A stretch of 64,000 nucleotides of DNA from Ramlibacter agri. Lineage in GTDB: Bacteria; Pseudomonadota; Gammaproteobacteria; Burkholderiales; Burkholderiaceae_C. Of the stretch, positions 33,430 to 44,265 are shown one piece after another (positions within the stretch are counted from its first letter, which is position 1; each line of letters opens with the position of its first letter). The position numbers and the translations under genes were made by a program. Below the pieces are notes generated by a model. It saw only the letters and a list, made by a program, of their open reading frames with translations, did no database searches and was not told where the DNA came from. Where the stretch lies: contig NZ_JABBFX010000001.1 in assembly GCF_012927085.1 (NCBI RefSeq), positions 186,001 to 250,000 of the forward strand, written 5' to 3'.

Positions 33430-33469
33430 ACATTGGTACCAAGGCAAAAGGACGCCAAGGGAGCGCAAC

Positions 33470-33730
33470 ATGACCATCATCGGCACCATCGTCGTCGGCT
33501 TCATCGTCGGCCTGCTCGCGCGGGCCTTGAAGCCGGGCAATGACCGCATGGGCATCATCCTGACCACGCTGCTCGGGATCGCCGGCGCGCTGATCGCCCA
33601 GTACGTCGGCGAGGCCATGGGCTGGTACGCGCCGGGCCAGCCGGCCGGCTGGATCGCCTCCATCATCGGCGCCATCGTCCTGCTCGTCATCGTCGGCCTG
33701 TTCCGCGGCCGGCAGCACCGCGTGCTCTGA
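33470..33730 (+). CDS. GlsB/YeaQ/YmgE-family stress-response membrane protein
   Basis: An 86-residue inner-membrane protein with three hydrophobic segments: IIGTIVVGFIVGLLARALKP, GIILTTLLGIAGALIAQYVG and WIASIIGAIVLLVIVGLFRG. The G-rich first segment ending LLARALKPGND is the family hallmark (transglycosylase-associated protein fold). Members are induced by general stress in several bacteria; no enzymatic role is established. GGGAG precedes the ATG. A 67-residue gene follows 12 bases downstream, probably in the same transcript. Confidence 0.9.
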   Translation: MTIIGTIVVGFIVGLLARALKPGNDRMGIILTTLLGIAGALIAQYVGEAMGWYAPGQPAGWIASIIGAIVLLVIVGLFRGRQHRVL

Positions 33731-33742
33731 GGGAGGGACGCC

Positions 33743-33946
33743 ATGACTACCGCCGCCCACTTCGACGAAGCGTTCCAGCTGCGCTATTGCTCGCTGTTCG
33801 ACAGCGGCCGCGGCTTCTCCTTCCCCTGCGACGCCGCAGGCCACGTGGACCTGGACAGCCTGAGCGAGAAGGCGCGCAACAACTACCTGTACGCGCGCGC
33901 GCTGGTCGGCCGGGACTTCTCGACGCCTACGGTTTACCCGCAGTAG
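33743..33946 (+). CDS. Small conserved-looking protein of unknown function
   Basis: A 67-residue soluble protein ([20 protein letters not shown] at the start, then [20 protein letters not shown] and [17 protein letters not shown]). It resembles short proteins I recall from Burkholderiales genomes with the FPCDAxGxVDLDxLSxxARxNY pattern; no function is known to me. A strong GGAGGGAC site precedes the ATG, 12 bases after the stress-protein gene. Its last 20 bases overlap the end of the convergent pyrF gene. Confidence 0.75.
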   Translation: MTTAAHFDEAFQLRYCSLFDSGRGFSFPCDAAGHVDLDSLSEKARNNYLYARALVGRDFSTPTVYPQ

Positions 33947-34766
33947 GCCGCGCCGCCTGCAACACCTCGCGCGTGCGCAAGGCTTCCGCCCGCGCGGCGT
34001 CCGCGAAATCCATTCCGCTCGACGCGTAGAGGATCGCCCGCGAGGAATTCACGACGATCGCCCCGTTCTCGCGCCAGCCGGCCCGCACCGTCGCCACCGC
34101 GTCGCCGCCTTGCGCCCCGACACCGGGAATCAGCAGCGGCAAGGTCGGCGCGATCTCGCGCACCCGCTCGATCTCCGCCGGATAGGTGGCGCCCACCACC
34201 AGACCGAGCTGCCCATTGAGGTTCCACGGCCCCTGCGCCAGCCGCGCGACGTGCTCGTACAGCAGCGGCTGCCCGTCCACCGAAGCGAGGCGCTGGTTCT
34301 GCAGGTCGTCGCCGCCCGGGTTGGAGGTGCGGCAAAGCAGGAAGGCGCCCTTGTCCGGGTACTTCAGGTAGGGCTGCACCGAGTCGAAGCCCATGAAGGG
34401 CGACAGGGTCACCGCGTCGGCGCCGTAGCGCTCGAAGGCTTCGCGGGCGTATTGCTCCGCGGTGGAGCCGATGTCGCCGCGCTTGGCGTCCAGGATCACC
34501 GGCACGTGCGGCCAGTTGGCGCGCAGGTGCCGCATCAGCTGTTCCAGCTGCTCCTCGGCGCGGTGCGCCGCGAAGTAGGCGATCTGCGGCTTGAAGGCGA
34601 TCACCAGGTCGCCGGTGGCGTCGACGATGCGGGCGCAGAAGTCGTAGATGCGCGCCGCGTTGTCCTTCATGCCCTGGGGGAAGCGCGTCGGCTCCGGGTC
34701 CAGGCCCACGCACAGCATGGAGCCGTTCTGCCGTTGCGCCGCCTGCAGCCGTTCGAGGAATGTCAT
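33927..34766 (-). CDS. pyrF: Orotidine 5'-phosphate decarboxylase (type 2)
   Basis: Last step of UMP synthesis: decarboxylates OMP. The 279-residue protein is of the long, type 2 form: [16 protein letters not shown] near the start, [20 protein letters not shown], the catalytic loop [18 protein letters not shown] (Asp93, Lys95, Asp98), and the phosphate-binding end [10 protein letters not shown] with [14 protein letters not shown]. It stands alone and converges with the 67-residue gene, overlapping by 20 bases. Confidence 0.96.
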   Translation of the reverse strand: MTFLERLQAAQRQNGSMLCVGLDPEPTRFPQGMKDNAARIYDFCARIVDATGDLVIAFKPQIAYFAAHRAEEQLEQLMRHLRANWPHVPVILDAKRGDIGSTAEQYAREAFERYGADAVTLSPFMGFDSVQPYLKYPDKGAFLLCRTSNPGGDDLQNQRLASVDGQPLLYEHVARLAQGPWNLNGQLGLVVGATYPAEIERVREIAPTLPLLIPGVGAQGGDAVATVRAGWRENGAIVVNSSRAILYASSGMDFADAARAEALRTREVLQAARPTAGKP

Positions 34767-34809
34767 GCCCAGATTATCCCCCGAGGGCTTGGCACGACGA
34801 CGCTGGCGC

Positions 34810-35181
34810 TCAGCGCCGGGAGTCGAGCCCCAAGCCCTTGACAGTTCCCGTGGCCACCACGCGATCGGGCATGACCATCATCGTGAGCGCGCGGCCAATT
34901 GCGAAGAGCTGCCAGATATCCTTGTGGTGAAAGCGCTGGAGTTCGTCGAGCTGCTCGAGCCGGATCAGAACATCGTAAGGGTGGTACAGCTTCAGTCCGC
35001 CAGCGCCGGAACCGATGCGCTCAAAACGGCACGACATCCATTCTCCCGGTCGCACATCCAGCAGCGGCCGGTAAGAACGAGCGACCTGGTCAAGAGCACG
35101 CCCCGCCAGAGTCGGATCCTGGAAACTGACAACTGCCTTCAGGCAGGCGTCAGTACCAGCGGAGGGATTGGATCGCGCCAT
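34810..35181 (-). CDS. Unknown protein downstream of the putative ADP-ribosyltransferase-like gene; possible immunity/antitoxin partner
   Basis: A 123-residue soluble protein from the ATG at 35181 ([20 protein letters not shown]). It has a compact, mixed composition ([60 protein letters not shown]) with no signal or membrane segment and no domain I recognise. It overlaps the end of the upstream gene by 32 bases in another frame, so the two are co-translated. GC content is lower than the genome norm, as for the upstream gene. A role as the partner of a toxin-like protein is suggested only by this pairing. Confidence 0.5.
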   Translation of the reverse strand: MARSNPSAGTDACLKAVVSFQDPTLAGRALDQVARSYRPLLDVRPGEWMSCRFERIGSGAGGLKLYHPYDVLIRLEQLDELQRFHHKDIWQLFAIGRALTMMVMPDRVVATGTVKGLGLDSRR

Positions 35182-35569
35182 TGAGGATGTCCAGCTGGTT
35201 GAAAGTGTACACACCGCTTCGGAAAATATGCGCATCGATGTTCGTCGAGAAATGCGCCCCGCGCGCCGCATGTGAGGCGACGACTACCTCAACGATCGCC
35301 GTGCAATCGGAGTTCGCCGCGGCGAAGGCACGGACCTCCTCCAGATCCCGTCCGAACTGCTTCATGAACGTGGGCAGGGGTCCCCAAGAGAACTTGCCCG
35401 TGGCCATGATAGAAGCGCGCTCGGGCTCCTCGACCGCGCGGTAGAGAGTGATCGTCCCTGTGGACGGAGCAGGCTTCTTCCTGGTCACCACGAGGAGTCG
35501 TTGTATCGCCGGTGCCGCCGCGTTCCAAGCGAAAGGCGTCACAAAGTAGTCCGCCTGCGAGACCGTCAC
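35150..35569 (-). CDS. Unknown protein with possible ADP-ribosyltransferase-like (toxin-type) fold
   Basis: A 139-residue protein. After an N-terminal stretch of about 40 residues comes ITLYRAVEEPERASIMATGK, then KQFGRDLEEVRAFAAANSDC, TAIVEVVVASHAARGAHFS and IFRSGVYTFNQLD. The order Y-R-A ... TG-x-F ... central helix ... V-E-V strand resembles small ADP-ribosyltransferase/RES-like toxin domains, but the resemblance is weak and I cannot confirm a catalytic triad. It has no export signal. Counted 60-base stretches are 55-60% GC, against about 70% nearby. Only 11 bases separate its start from the divergent EamA gene, leaving no room for normal promoters. It may be a transferred toxin/immunity cassette. 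Confidence 0.5.
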   Translation of the reverse strand: MTVSQADYFVTPFAWNAAAPAIQRLLVVTRKKPAPSTGTITLYRAVEEPERASIMATGKFSWGPLPTFMKQFGRDLEEVRAFAAANSDCTAIVEVVVASHAARGAHFSTNIDAHIFRSGVYTFNQLDILNGAIQSLRWY

Positions 35570-35580
35570 AATGGCCGCCC

Positions 35581-36465
35581 ATGCAAGCCCTCAGCCGCCA
35601 GCAGCTGGTCATCCTCGCTTTCATCACCCTCGCCTGGGGCATCAACTGGCCCGTGATGAAGCTGGGGGTGACCGTCTACCCGCCGCTGACCTTCCGCACC
35701 CTGTCGATGTGGTTGGGGCTGCCGGTGCTGGCGCTGGGGCTGGTGCTGCTGAAGGTGCCGTTCCGGATCCCGCGCGCCAGCTGGCGCGAGCTGCTGTGGC
35801 TGAGCGCCACCAACATGTTCGTCTGGCACGTGGCCATCCTGTTCGCGGTGCGCACCTTGTCCAGCGGGCGCTCGGCCATCCTCGGCTACACCATGCCGAT
35901 CTTTTCCGCGGTGCTGGGCGCCCTGGTCTACCAGACGCCGCTGCCGCGCCGGGCCTGGGGCGGCGTGGGCGCCGCGGCGCTGGGCGTGCTGCTGCTCCTG
36001 TGGCACGAGCTGACCGGCTTCGCCGGCCGGCCCTGGGGCGTGCTGCTCGCGCTGGTGGCCGCGGCCACCTGGGCGCTGGGCACCCAGGAGCTGCGCCGCA
36101 CGCGCATCGCGCAGCCGGCGCTCACTATCGCGTTCTGGATGACGGTGCTCACCACGCTGTTGATGACGGTGCTGGCGACCGTGTTCGAGTCCTCGCAATG
36201 GCGCATGCCCGACGCCACGGCCGGCGCCGCCATCCTGTACAACGCCGTGCTGATCTTCGGCTTCGCCCAGGCGGCCTGGATCTACCTCGCGCGCAACCTG
36301 CCGCCGGTCGCCTCGACGCTCAGCGTCATGCTGATCCCGGTGCTGGGCGTCTTCAGCGGCGCCGTGTGGCTGCACGAGGCGCTGCACTGGCAGGACTGGG
36401 CCGCGGTCGGGCTGATGGTGCTGGCCATCGCAACCGTGCTCTGGCCCGGCCGGCGGCCATCCTGA
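35581..36465 (+). CDS. EamA/DMT-family transporter
   Basis: Inner-membrane drug/metabolite exporter of 294 residues with ten predicted spans and two EamA repeats. The first opens LVILAFITLAWGINWPVMKL, and the second, from about residue 150, opens PWGVLLALVAAATWALGTQE. The final block LHEALHWQDWAAVGLMVLAI is the usual end of the second repeat. Substrates of such proteins are commonly amino acids or other small metabolites; nothing here identifies one. The ATG at 35581 places span 1 directly at the N-terminus. A low-GC gene starts 11 bases upstream on the other strand. Confidence 0.9.
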   Translation: MQALSRQQLVILAFITLAWGINWPVMKLGVTVYPPLTFRTLSMWLGLPVLALGLVLLKVPFRIPRASWRELLWLSATNMFVWHVAILFAVRTLSSGRSAILGYTMPIFSAVLGALVYQTPLPRRAWGGVGAAALGVLLLLWHELTGFAGRPWGVLLALVAAATWALGTQELRRTRIAQPALTIAFWMTVLTTLLMTVLATVFESSQWRMPDATAGAAILYNAVLIFGFAQAAWIYLARNLPPVASTLSVMLIPVLGVFSGAVWLHEALHWQDWAAVGLMVLAIATVLWPGRRPS

Positions 36466-36489
36466 CTATGATGGGGTGAGCCATACCGC

Positions 36490-39678
<3,189 letters not shown>

Positions 39679-39783
39679 GCCGAACGTTCCCGCGCACCGG
39701 AGTTTCTGTAGGACACAGCCGCATTTGGGTCAGCAGGAGGTCAGCCCATCCACGGCGCTGCCCATAATGGTCGATTCCTCGCC

Positions 39784-41706
39784 ATGAACGAGCTGGACGC
39801 CCCCCACCACGAGAACACGATCGAGCAGCGCATGCAGCTGCTGATCGAGGCGGTCGTCGACTACGGCATCTTCCTGCTCGACCCGTCCGGCCACGTCGTG
39901 TCCTGGAACAGCGGCGCCGAGAAGCTGAAGGGCTACACGCGCGAGGAGATCCTCGGCAAGCACTTCTCCGTCTTCTACCCACCCGAAGCCGTGGCCACCG
40001 GCTGGCCGCAGGAGGAACTGCGCCTGGCCAAGCTGCGCGGGCGCTTCGAGGACGAAGGCTGGCGCCTGCGCAAGGACGGCACGCCCTTCTGGGCCAACGT
40101 GGTCATCACCGCGCTGTACGGGCCCGCCGGCGAACTGCAGGGCTTCGCCAAGATCACGCGCGACCTCACCGAGCGCCGCCAGCACGAAGAGGAACTGCGC
40201 GCCAGCGAGGAACGCTTCCGCCTGCTGGTGGACAGCGTGCGCGACTACGCCATCTTCATGCTGGACCCGGACGGCATCGTCCAGAGCTGGAACTCCGGCG
40301 CCGAGGCCATCCACGGCTACGTGGCGAGCGAGATCGTCGGCCGCCACTTCCGCACCTTCTACGCGCCGCAGGACGCCGCTGCGCGCATGCCGGAAATCGA
40401 GCTGAAGGACGCCCGCGCGAACGGCCGCGTGGAAAACGAAGGCTGGCGCGTGCGCAAGGACGGCGGCCTGTTCTGGGCCAACGTGGTGGTGACGGCGGTG
40501 TACGGCGCGAGCGGCAGCCTGCTCGGTTACGCCAAGGTCACGCGCGACATGAGCGAACAGCGCCGGCTGGAGGAGCTGGAGCAGTCCAGCCGCCGCATGA
40601 GCGAGTTCCTCGCCATGCTGGCCCACGAGCTGCGCAACCCGCTGGCGCCGATCCGCAACGCGGTGACCATCATGCAGCTGGAGACGCTGCACAGCCCGGT
40701 GCTGCGCAACTGCCGCGACGTGATCGACCGCCAGCTCACGCACGTGACCCGGCTGGTCGACGACCTGCTGGACGTGGGGCGCCTCACCACCGGCAAGGTC
40801 AAGCTGCGCAAGGAGCTGCTGAAGCTGGCGGACGTCATCGGCCGCAGCGTCGAGACGGCGCGGCCCTTCATCGCCGCGCGCCGCCACACGCTGGACATCC
40901 AGCAGCCGCTGGAGCCGGTTTACCTGCACGGCGACTCCACCCGCCTGGCGCAGGTGCTGCAGAACCTGCTGGTGAACGCGGCCAAGTTCACGCCGGAAGG
41001 CGGCCACATCACCCTGGGGGTGACCGTGCAGGGCGGCTTCGTCGACATCGCCGTCACCGACAACGGCCGGGGCATCGCCCACGAGAACCTGGAGAACATC
41101 TTCCAGCTGTTCATGCAGGCGGACACGGCGATGTCCTCCCCCAGCGAAAGCGGGCTGGGCATCGGGCTCACTCTGGCGCGCTCCCTCACCGCAATGCACG
41201 GCGGCACCATCGAGGCGCGCAGCCCCGGGGCGGGCGGGGGCAGCACGTTCATCGTGCGGCTGCCCATCGCGCAGGACAGGCCGGCGCCGGCTGCGGACGA
41301 CGAGCAGGGCGACGACGCCGGTGGCCTGCGCGTGCTGGTGGTGGACGACAACCGCGATTCGGCCGACAGCGCCACCGACGTGCTGCGCCTGCTGGGCAAC
41401 CGGGTGGAAACCGCCTACGAAGGCAAATCGAGCGTGGCCCTCGTGCGGCGCTTCAAGCCGCAGGTGATCCTGCTGGACCTGGCCATGCCGGGCCTGGACG
41501 GCTACGAAACGCGCAAGCTGCTGCTGAACGAGGAGTTGGCGCAGGACGCCTACTTCGTCGCCATGACCGGCTTCGGCAACGAAGACGACAAGCGCCGCAC
41601 GCGCGCGGCCGGCTTCGATGCGCACCTGACGAAGCCGGTGGAACTGGACGCGCTGATCACGCTGCTGACCGAAGCACGCGCGCGACAGGCCGGCCGGCCG
41701 GCATAA
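39784..41706 (+). CDS. Hybrid sensor histidine kinase: two PAS, HisKA, HATPase, receiver
   Basis: Soluble kinase of 640 residues. Two near-identical PAS domains (about 18-135 and 140-262) share the pattern YGIFLLDPSGHVVSWNSGAE / YAIFMLDPDGIVQSWNSGAE, typical of a recent duplication and of PAS domains that bind haem or a small ligand. HisKA has His281 in LAMLAHELRNPLAPIRNA; HATPase has NLLVNAAKFTPEGG and GLGIGLTLARSLTAMHGG; the receiver has Asp565 in VILLDLAMPGLDGY with LTKPVEL as the switch Lys region. There is no HPt and no output domain, so phosphate must pass to a separate HPt or the receiver must act by protein contact. It lies between the GAF/HPt kinase and the TonB-receptor operon. Confidence 0.92.
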   Translation: MNELDAPHHENTIEQRMQLLIEAVVDYGIFLLDPSGHVVSWNSGAEKLKGYTREEILGKHFSVFYPPEAVATGWPQEELRLAKLRGRFEDEGWRLRKDGTPFWANVVITALYGPAGELQGFAKITRDLTERRQHEEELRASEERFRLLVDSVRDYAIFMLDPDGIVQSWNSGAEAIHGYVASEIVGRHFRTFYAPQDAAARMPEIELKDARANGRVENEGWRVRKDGGLFWANVVVTAVYGASGSLLGYAKVTRDMSEQRRLEELEQSSRRMSEFLAMLAHELRNPLAPIRNAVTIMQLETLHSPVLRNCRDVIDRQLTHVTRLVDDLLDVGRLTTGKVKLRKELLKLADVIGRSVETARPFIAARRHTLDIQQPLEPVYLHGDSTRLAQVLQNLLVNAAKFTPEGGHITLGVTVQGGFVDIAVTDNGRGIAHENLENIFQLFMQADTAMSSPSESGLGIGLTLARSLTAMHGGTIEARSPGAGGGSTFIVRLPIAQDRPAPAADDEQGDDAGGLRVLVVDDNRDSADSATDVLRLLGNRVETAYEGKSSVALVRRFKPQVILLDLAMPGLDGYETRKLLLNEELAQDAYFVAMTGFGNEDDKRRTRAAGFDAHLTKPVELDALITLLTEARARQAGRPA

Positions 41707-41809
41707 GCCGACCTGTAGGACGGCGCCGCCAAACGCGCACGCGGCGGCCGGCTCAGCCATTGAACTCCTAACATCGCGGGTTTTGTCTTTGGAGTCGGGG
41801 GAGACAAAC

Positions 41810-43708
41810 ATGGCAACGCGTGCTCGAAAACGCTGGAAGGCCGCCGCGGGCTGGCTGGCGCTCGCGCTGCTGGCCGCAGGCGCGCACGCGCAGCAGGTGG
41901 CCGCGGCCGCCGGCCTGGCGGAACTGAGCCTGGAGCAGCTCAGCGACCTGCCCGTCACCTCCGTGACGGGCCGGCCGGAAAGCCTGCGCACCGCGCCGGC
42001 TTCGGTGTATGTGATCTCCTCCGAAGACATCCGGCGTTCGGCGGCCACCAGCCTGCCGGAGGCGCTGCGCCTCGCGCCCAACCTGCAGGTGGCACGCCTG
42101 AACGCCGGCCAGTACGCGATCAGCGCGCGCGGCTTCAACAACTCGATCGCCAACAAGCTGCTGGTGCTGGTCGACGGCCGCGTCGTCTACTCCGCCATGT
42201 TCTCCGGCGTGTTCTGGGACTTCCACGACCTGGTGCTGGAGGACATCGACCGCATCGAGGTGATCAGCGGCCCGGGCGGCACGCTGTGGGGCGCCAACGC
42301 GGTCAACGGCATCATCAACGTGATCACCAAGCCGGCCGGCGCCACGCAGGGCACGCTGGTCGACGCGACGCGCTCGGCGCATGGCGGCCAGGAAGCGGCG
42401 CGCTGGGGCGGCAAGCTCGGCGAAGCAGGCCGTGTGCGCCTCTACGCGCTGGCCATCGACCGCGACAACACCAGGCACCCGAACGGCACCGAACTGGACG
42501 ACGCGGCCACCAAGCACCAGGCCGGCTTCCGCTCGGACTTCACGCTGCCCGCGGGCGGCCTCACGGTGCAGGGCGACATCTACCGCGGCGGCGACGACCC
42601 GGCCAGCGGCGCGGCGCCCAAGCTGCACGACGCCAACCTGCTGGCCCGCTGGGAAAGCCGGCTGGACAACGGCGGCCCCTACCGCCTGCAGGCCTGGTAC
42701 GACCTGCAGGCGCGCGACGAGGTCACCAGTTTCCGCAACGAAGCGCAGGTGCTGGACCTCGAGTTCACCCACGAGCCGCTGATGGCCGCCGGCCAGCAGC
42801 TGCTGTGGGGCGCCGGCTACCGCAGCGGACGCGTGGCCAACGACCCGAGCGTGCTGGTCGCGTTCATGCCCGAGGACCGCCGGCTGGACTGGGCCAATGT
42901 GTTCGCGCAATACCAGCGGCGCTTCGACCGCTGGCAGGTGACGATGGGCGCGAAGGCCGAGCGCAACACGTATACCGGCGTGGAGTTCATGCCCAGCGTG
43001 CGCGCCGCCTACGACCATGGCGGCAAGGCGACGACGTGGGTCGCGCTGTCGCGCGCGGTGCGCGCGCCCTCGCCGATCGACCGCGATTTCCACTTCCCCG
43101 GCCAGGCGCCTTACATCATCAATGGCGGACCGGACTTCAACTCCGAGATCGCCAACGTGCTGGAGCTGGGCAACCGCGGCCAGTGGGGGCGCGACCTGTC
43201 CTGGTCCGCTACGCTGTTCCGCCAGCAATACCGGGGCCTGCGCGCCGGGACCGCCACGCTGCCGGCCCTGATCTCCAATCGCATCGACGGTTACGTCGAC
43301 GGCCTCGAAGCCTGGGGCCAATGGCAGCCCGCCGAGATCGCGCGCTTCAGCCTCGGCTACCTCGGCCAGCGCAAGAACCTGCATTTCGCCGACCTGCCCA
43401 CCGACCCCACCTCGATCCCGAACCTGGGCAACGACCCGGCCTTCCAGTGGACCGGACGCGCGCAGTTCGACCTGCCGCACCGCACCGAGCTGGACCTGAT
43501 GGCCCGGCGCGTCGGCGGCCTGCCCTCGCCTGCCGTGCCGGCCTACACCTCGATCGACCTGCGCCTGGGCTGGCAGGCCACGCCGCGCCTCGAGCTCTCG
43601 CTGCTCGCCCAGAACCTGCTGGACGAGCGGCACGTGGAGTTCAATGCCACCGCCACGGCCAGCGAGTTCGGCCGCATGGTCTTCCTGCGGGCGGTGTTGC
43701 AGCTATGA
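41810..43708 (+). CDS. TonB-dependent outer-membrane receptor
   Basis: A 632-residue outer-membrane barrel with an N-terminal signal (RKRWKAAAGWLALALLAAGA, AHAQ cleavage). The plug domain is typical: SVYVISSEDIRRSAATSLPE, ISARGFNNSIANKLLVLVDG, IEVISGPGGTLWGANAVNGI. The pre-plug segment LAELSLEQLSDLPVTSVTGR marks a receptor group that I recall near signalling genes. The barrel ends RMVFLRAVLQL, without the usual C-terminal Phe. GGGGAGAC precedes the ATG at 41810. Its stop overlaps the YfiR-type gene as ATGA, and the sensor kinase follows, so this receptor is probably sensory or feeds a ligand to the periplasmic sensor. Confidence 0.9.
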   Translation: MATRARKRWKAAAGWLALALLAAGAHAQQVAAAAGLAELSLEQLSDLPVTSVTGRPESLRTAPASVYVISSEDIRRSAATSLPEALRLAPNLQVARLNAGQYAISARGFNNSIANKLLVLVDGRVVYSAMFSGVFWDFHDLVLEDIDRIEVISGPGGTLWGANAVNGIINVITKPAGATQGTLVDATRSAHGGQEAARWGGKLGEAGRVRLYALAIDRDNTRHPNGTELDDAATKHQAGFRSDFTLPAGGLTVQGDIYRGGDDPASGAAPKLHDANLLARWESRLDNGGPYRLQAWYDLQARDEVTSFRNEAQVLDLEFTHEPLMAAGQQLLWGAGYRSGRVANDPSVLVAFMPEDRRLDWANVFAQYQRRFDRWQVTMGAKAERNTYTGVEFMPSVRAAYDHGGKATTWVALSRAVRAPSPIDRDFHFPGQAPYIINGGPDFNSEIANVLELGNRGQWGRDLSWSATLFRQQYRGLRAGTATLPALISNRIDGYVDGLEAWGQWQPAEIARFSLGYLGQRKNLHFADLPTDPTSIPNLGNDPAFQWTGRAQFDLPHRTELDLMARRVGGLPSPAVPAYTSIDLRLGWQATPRLELSLLAQNLLDERHVEFNATATASEFGRMVFLRAVLQL

Positions 43709-44265
43709 ACCGCCGGCGCGCCTGCCTGCTCCTCGTGCTGCCGCTGGGCGCCGGCACGGTGGCGGGTGAATTCGCGCCCGCGCTGGGCCAGCCGGTCGGC
43801 CTGGCGCGCGAGGCCGCCGTGAAGGCCGCCTTCCTCTACAAGTTCTGCAGCTTCGTCGAGTACCCTGCCGGCGTGTTCCGCGCACCGGCCGATCCCTTCG
43901 TGATCGCCGTGTACGGCGACGACGGCGTCGCGTCGGAGCTGGAACAGATCACGAGCGGGCGCACGATCGACGGCCACGCGATCAAGGTGCGCCGCATCTA
44001 CGACGGCGACATCCTCGGCACCGTCCACCTGCTGTATGCCGGCGGCCCGCGCCTGGGGCGCGCGCGCGAGATCGCAGCGGCTGCTCGCGGCCCGGTGCTG
44101 ACCGTCACCGACAGCCCCGCGGCCGGCAGCACCGGCCCGGTGCTGTACTTCTCGCTGGAGGATGGGCGCGTGCGCTTCGGCGCTTCGCTCACGGCCGCGG
44201 CGGCCCGCAACCTGCGACTCAGCTCCAGGCTGCTGACGGTGGCACTGCAGGTGGAGGGGCGCTGA
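43705..44265 (+). CDS. YfiR-family (DUF4154) periplasmic protein
   Basis: A 186-residue exported protein. The N-terminus (RRACLLLVLPLGAGTVAGEF) is a signal sequence. The mature part has the family start VKAAFLYKFCSFVEYPAGVF and the family end VRFGASLTAAAARNLRLSSR followed by LLTVALQVEG. In Pseudomonas, YfiR is a periplasmic repressor that binds the CHASE8 sensor of the diguanylate cyclase YfiN. Here the next gene (one-base TGATG overlap) encodes a kinase with a CHASE8-like domain and HAMP, so YfiR would control kinase rather than cyclase output; that is inference. The preceding gene, with ATGA overlap, is a TonB receptor instead of the lipoprotein YfiB. Confidence 0.85.
   Translation: MNRRRACLLLVLPLGAGTVAGEFAPALGQPVGLAREAAVKAAFLYKFCSFVEYPAGVFRAPADPFVIAVYGDDGVASELEQITSGRTIDGHAIKVRRIYDGDILGTVHLLYAGGPRLGRAREIAAAARGPVLTVTDSPAAGSTGPVLYFSLEDGRVRFGASLTAAAARNLRLSSRLLTVALQVEGR

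Noticed and set aside
39679..39783. CATAAT at 39763-39768 as a promoter for the second kinase
   Set aside because: The -10 match is fair but no -35 lies at usable spacing; not enough to call.
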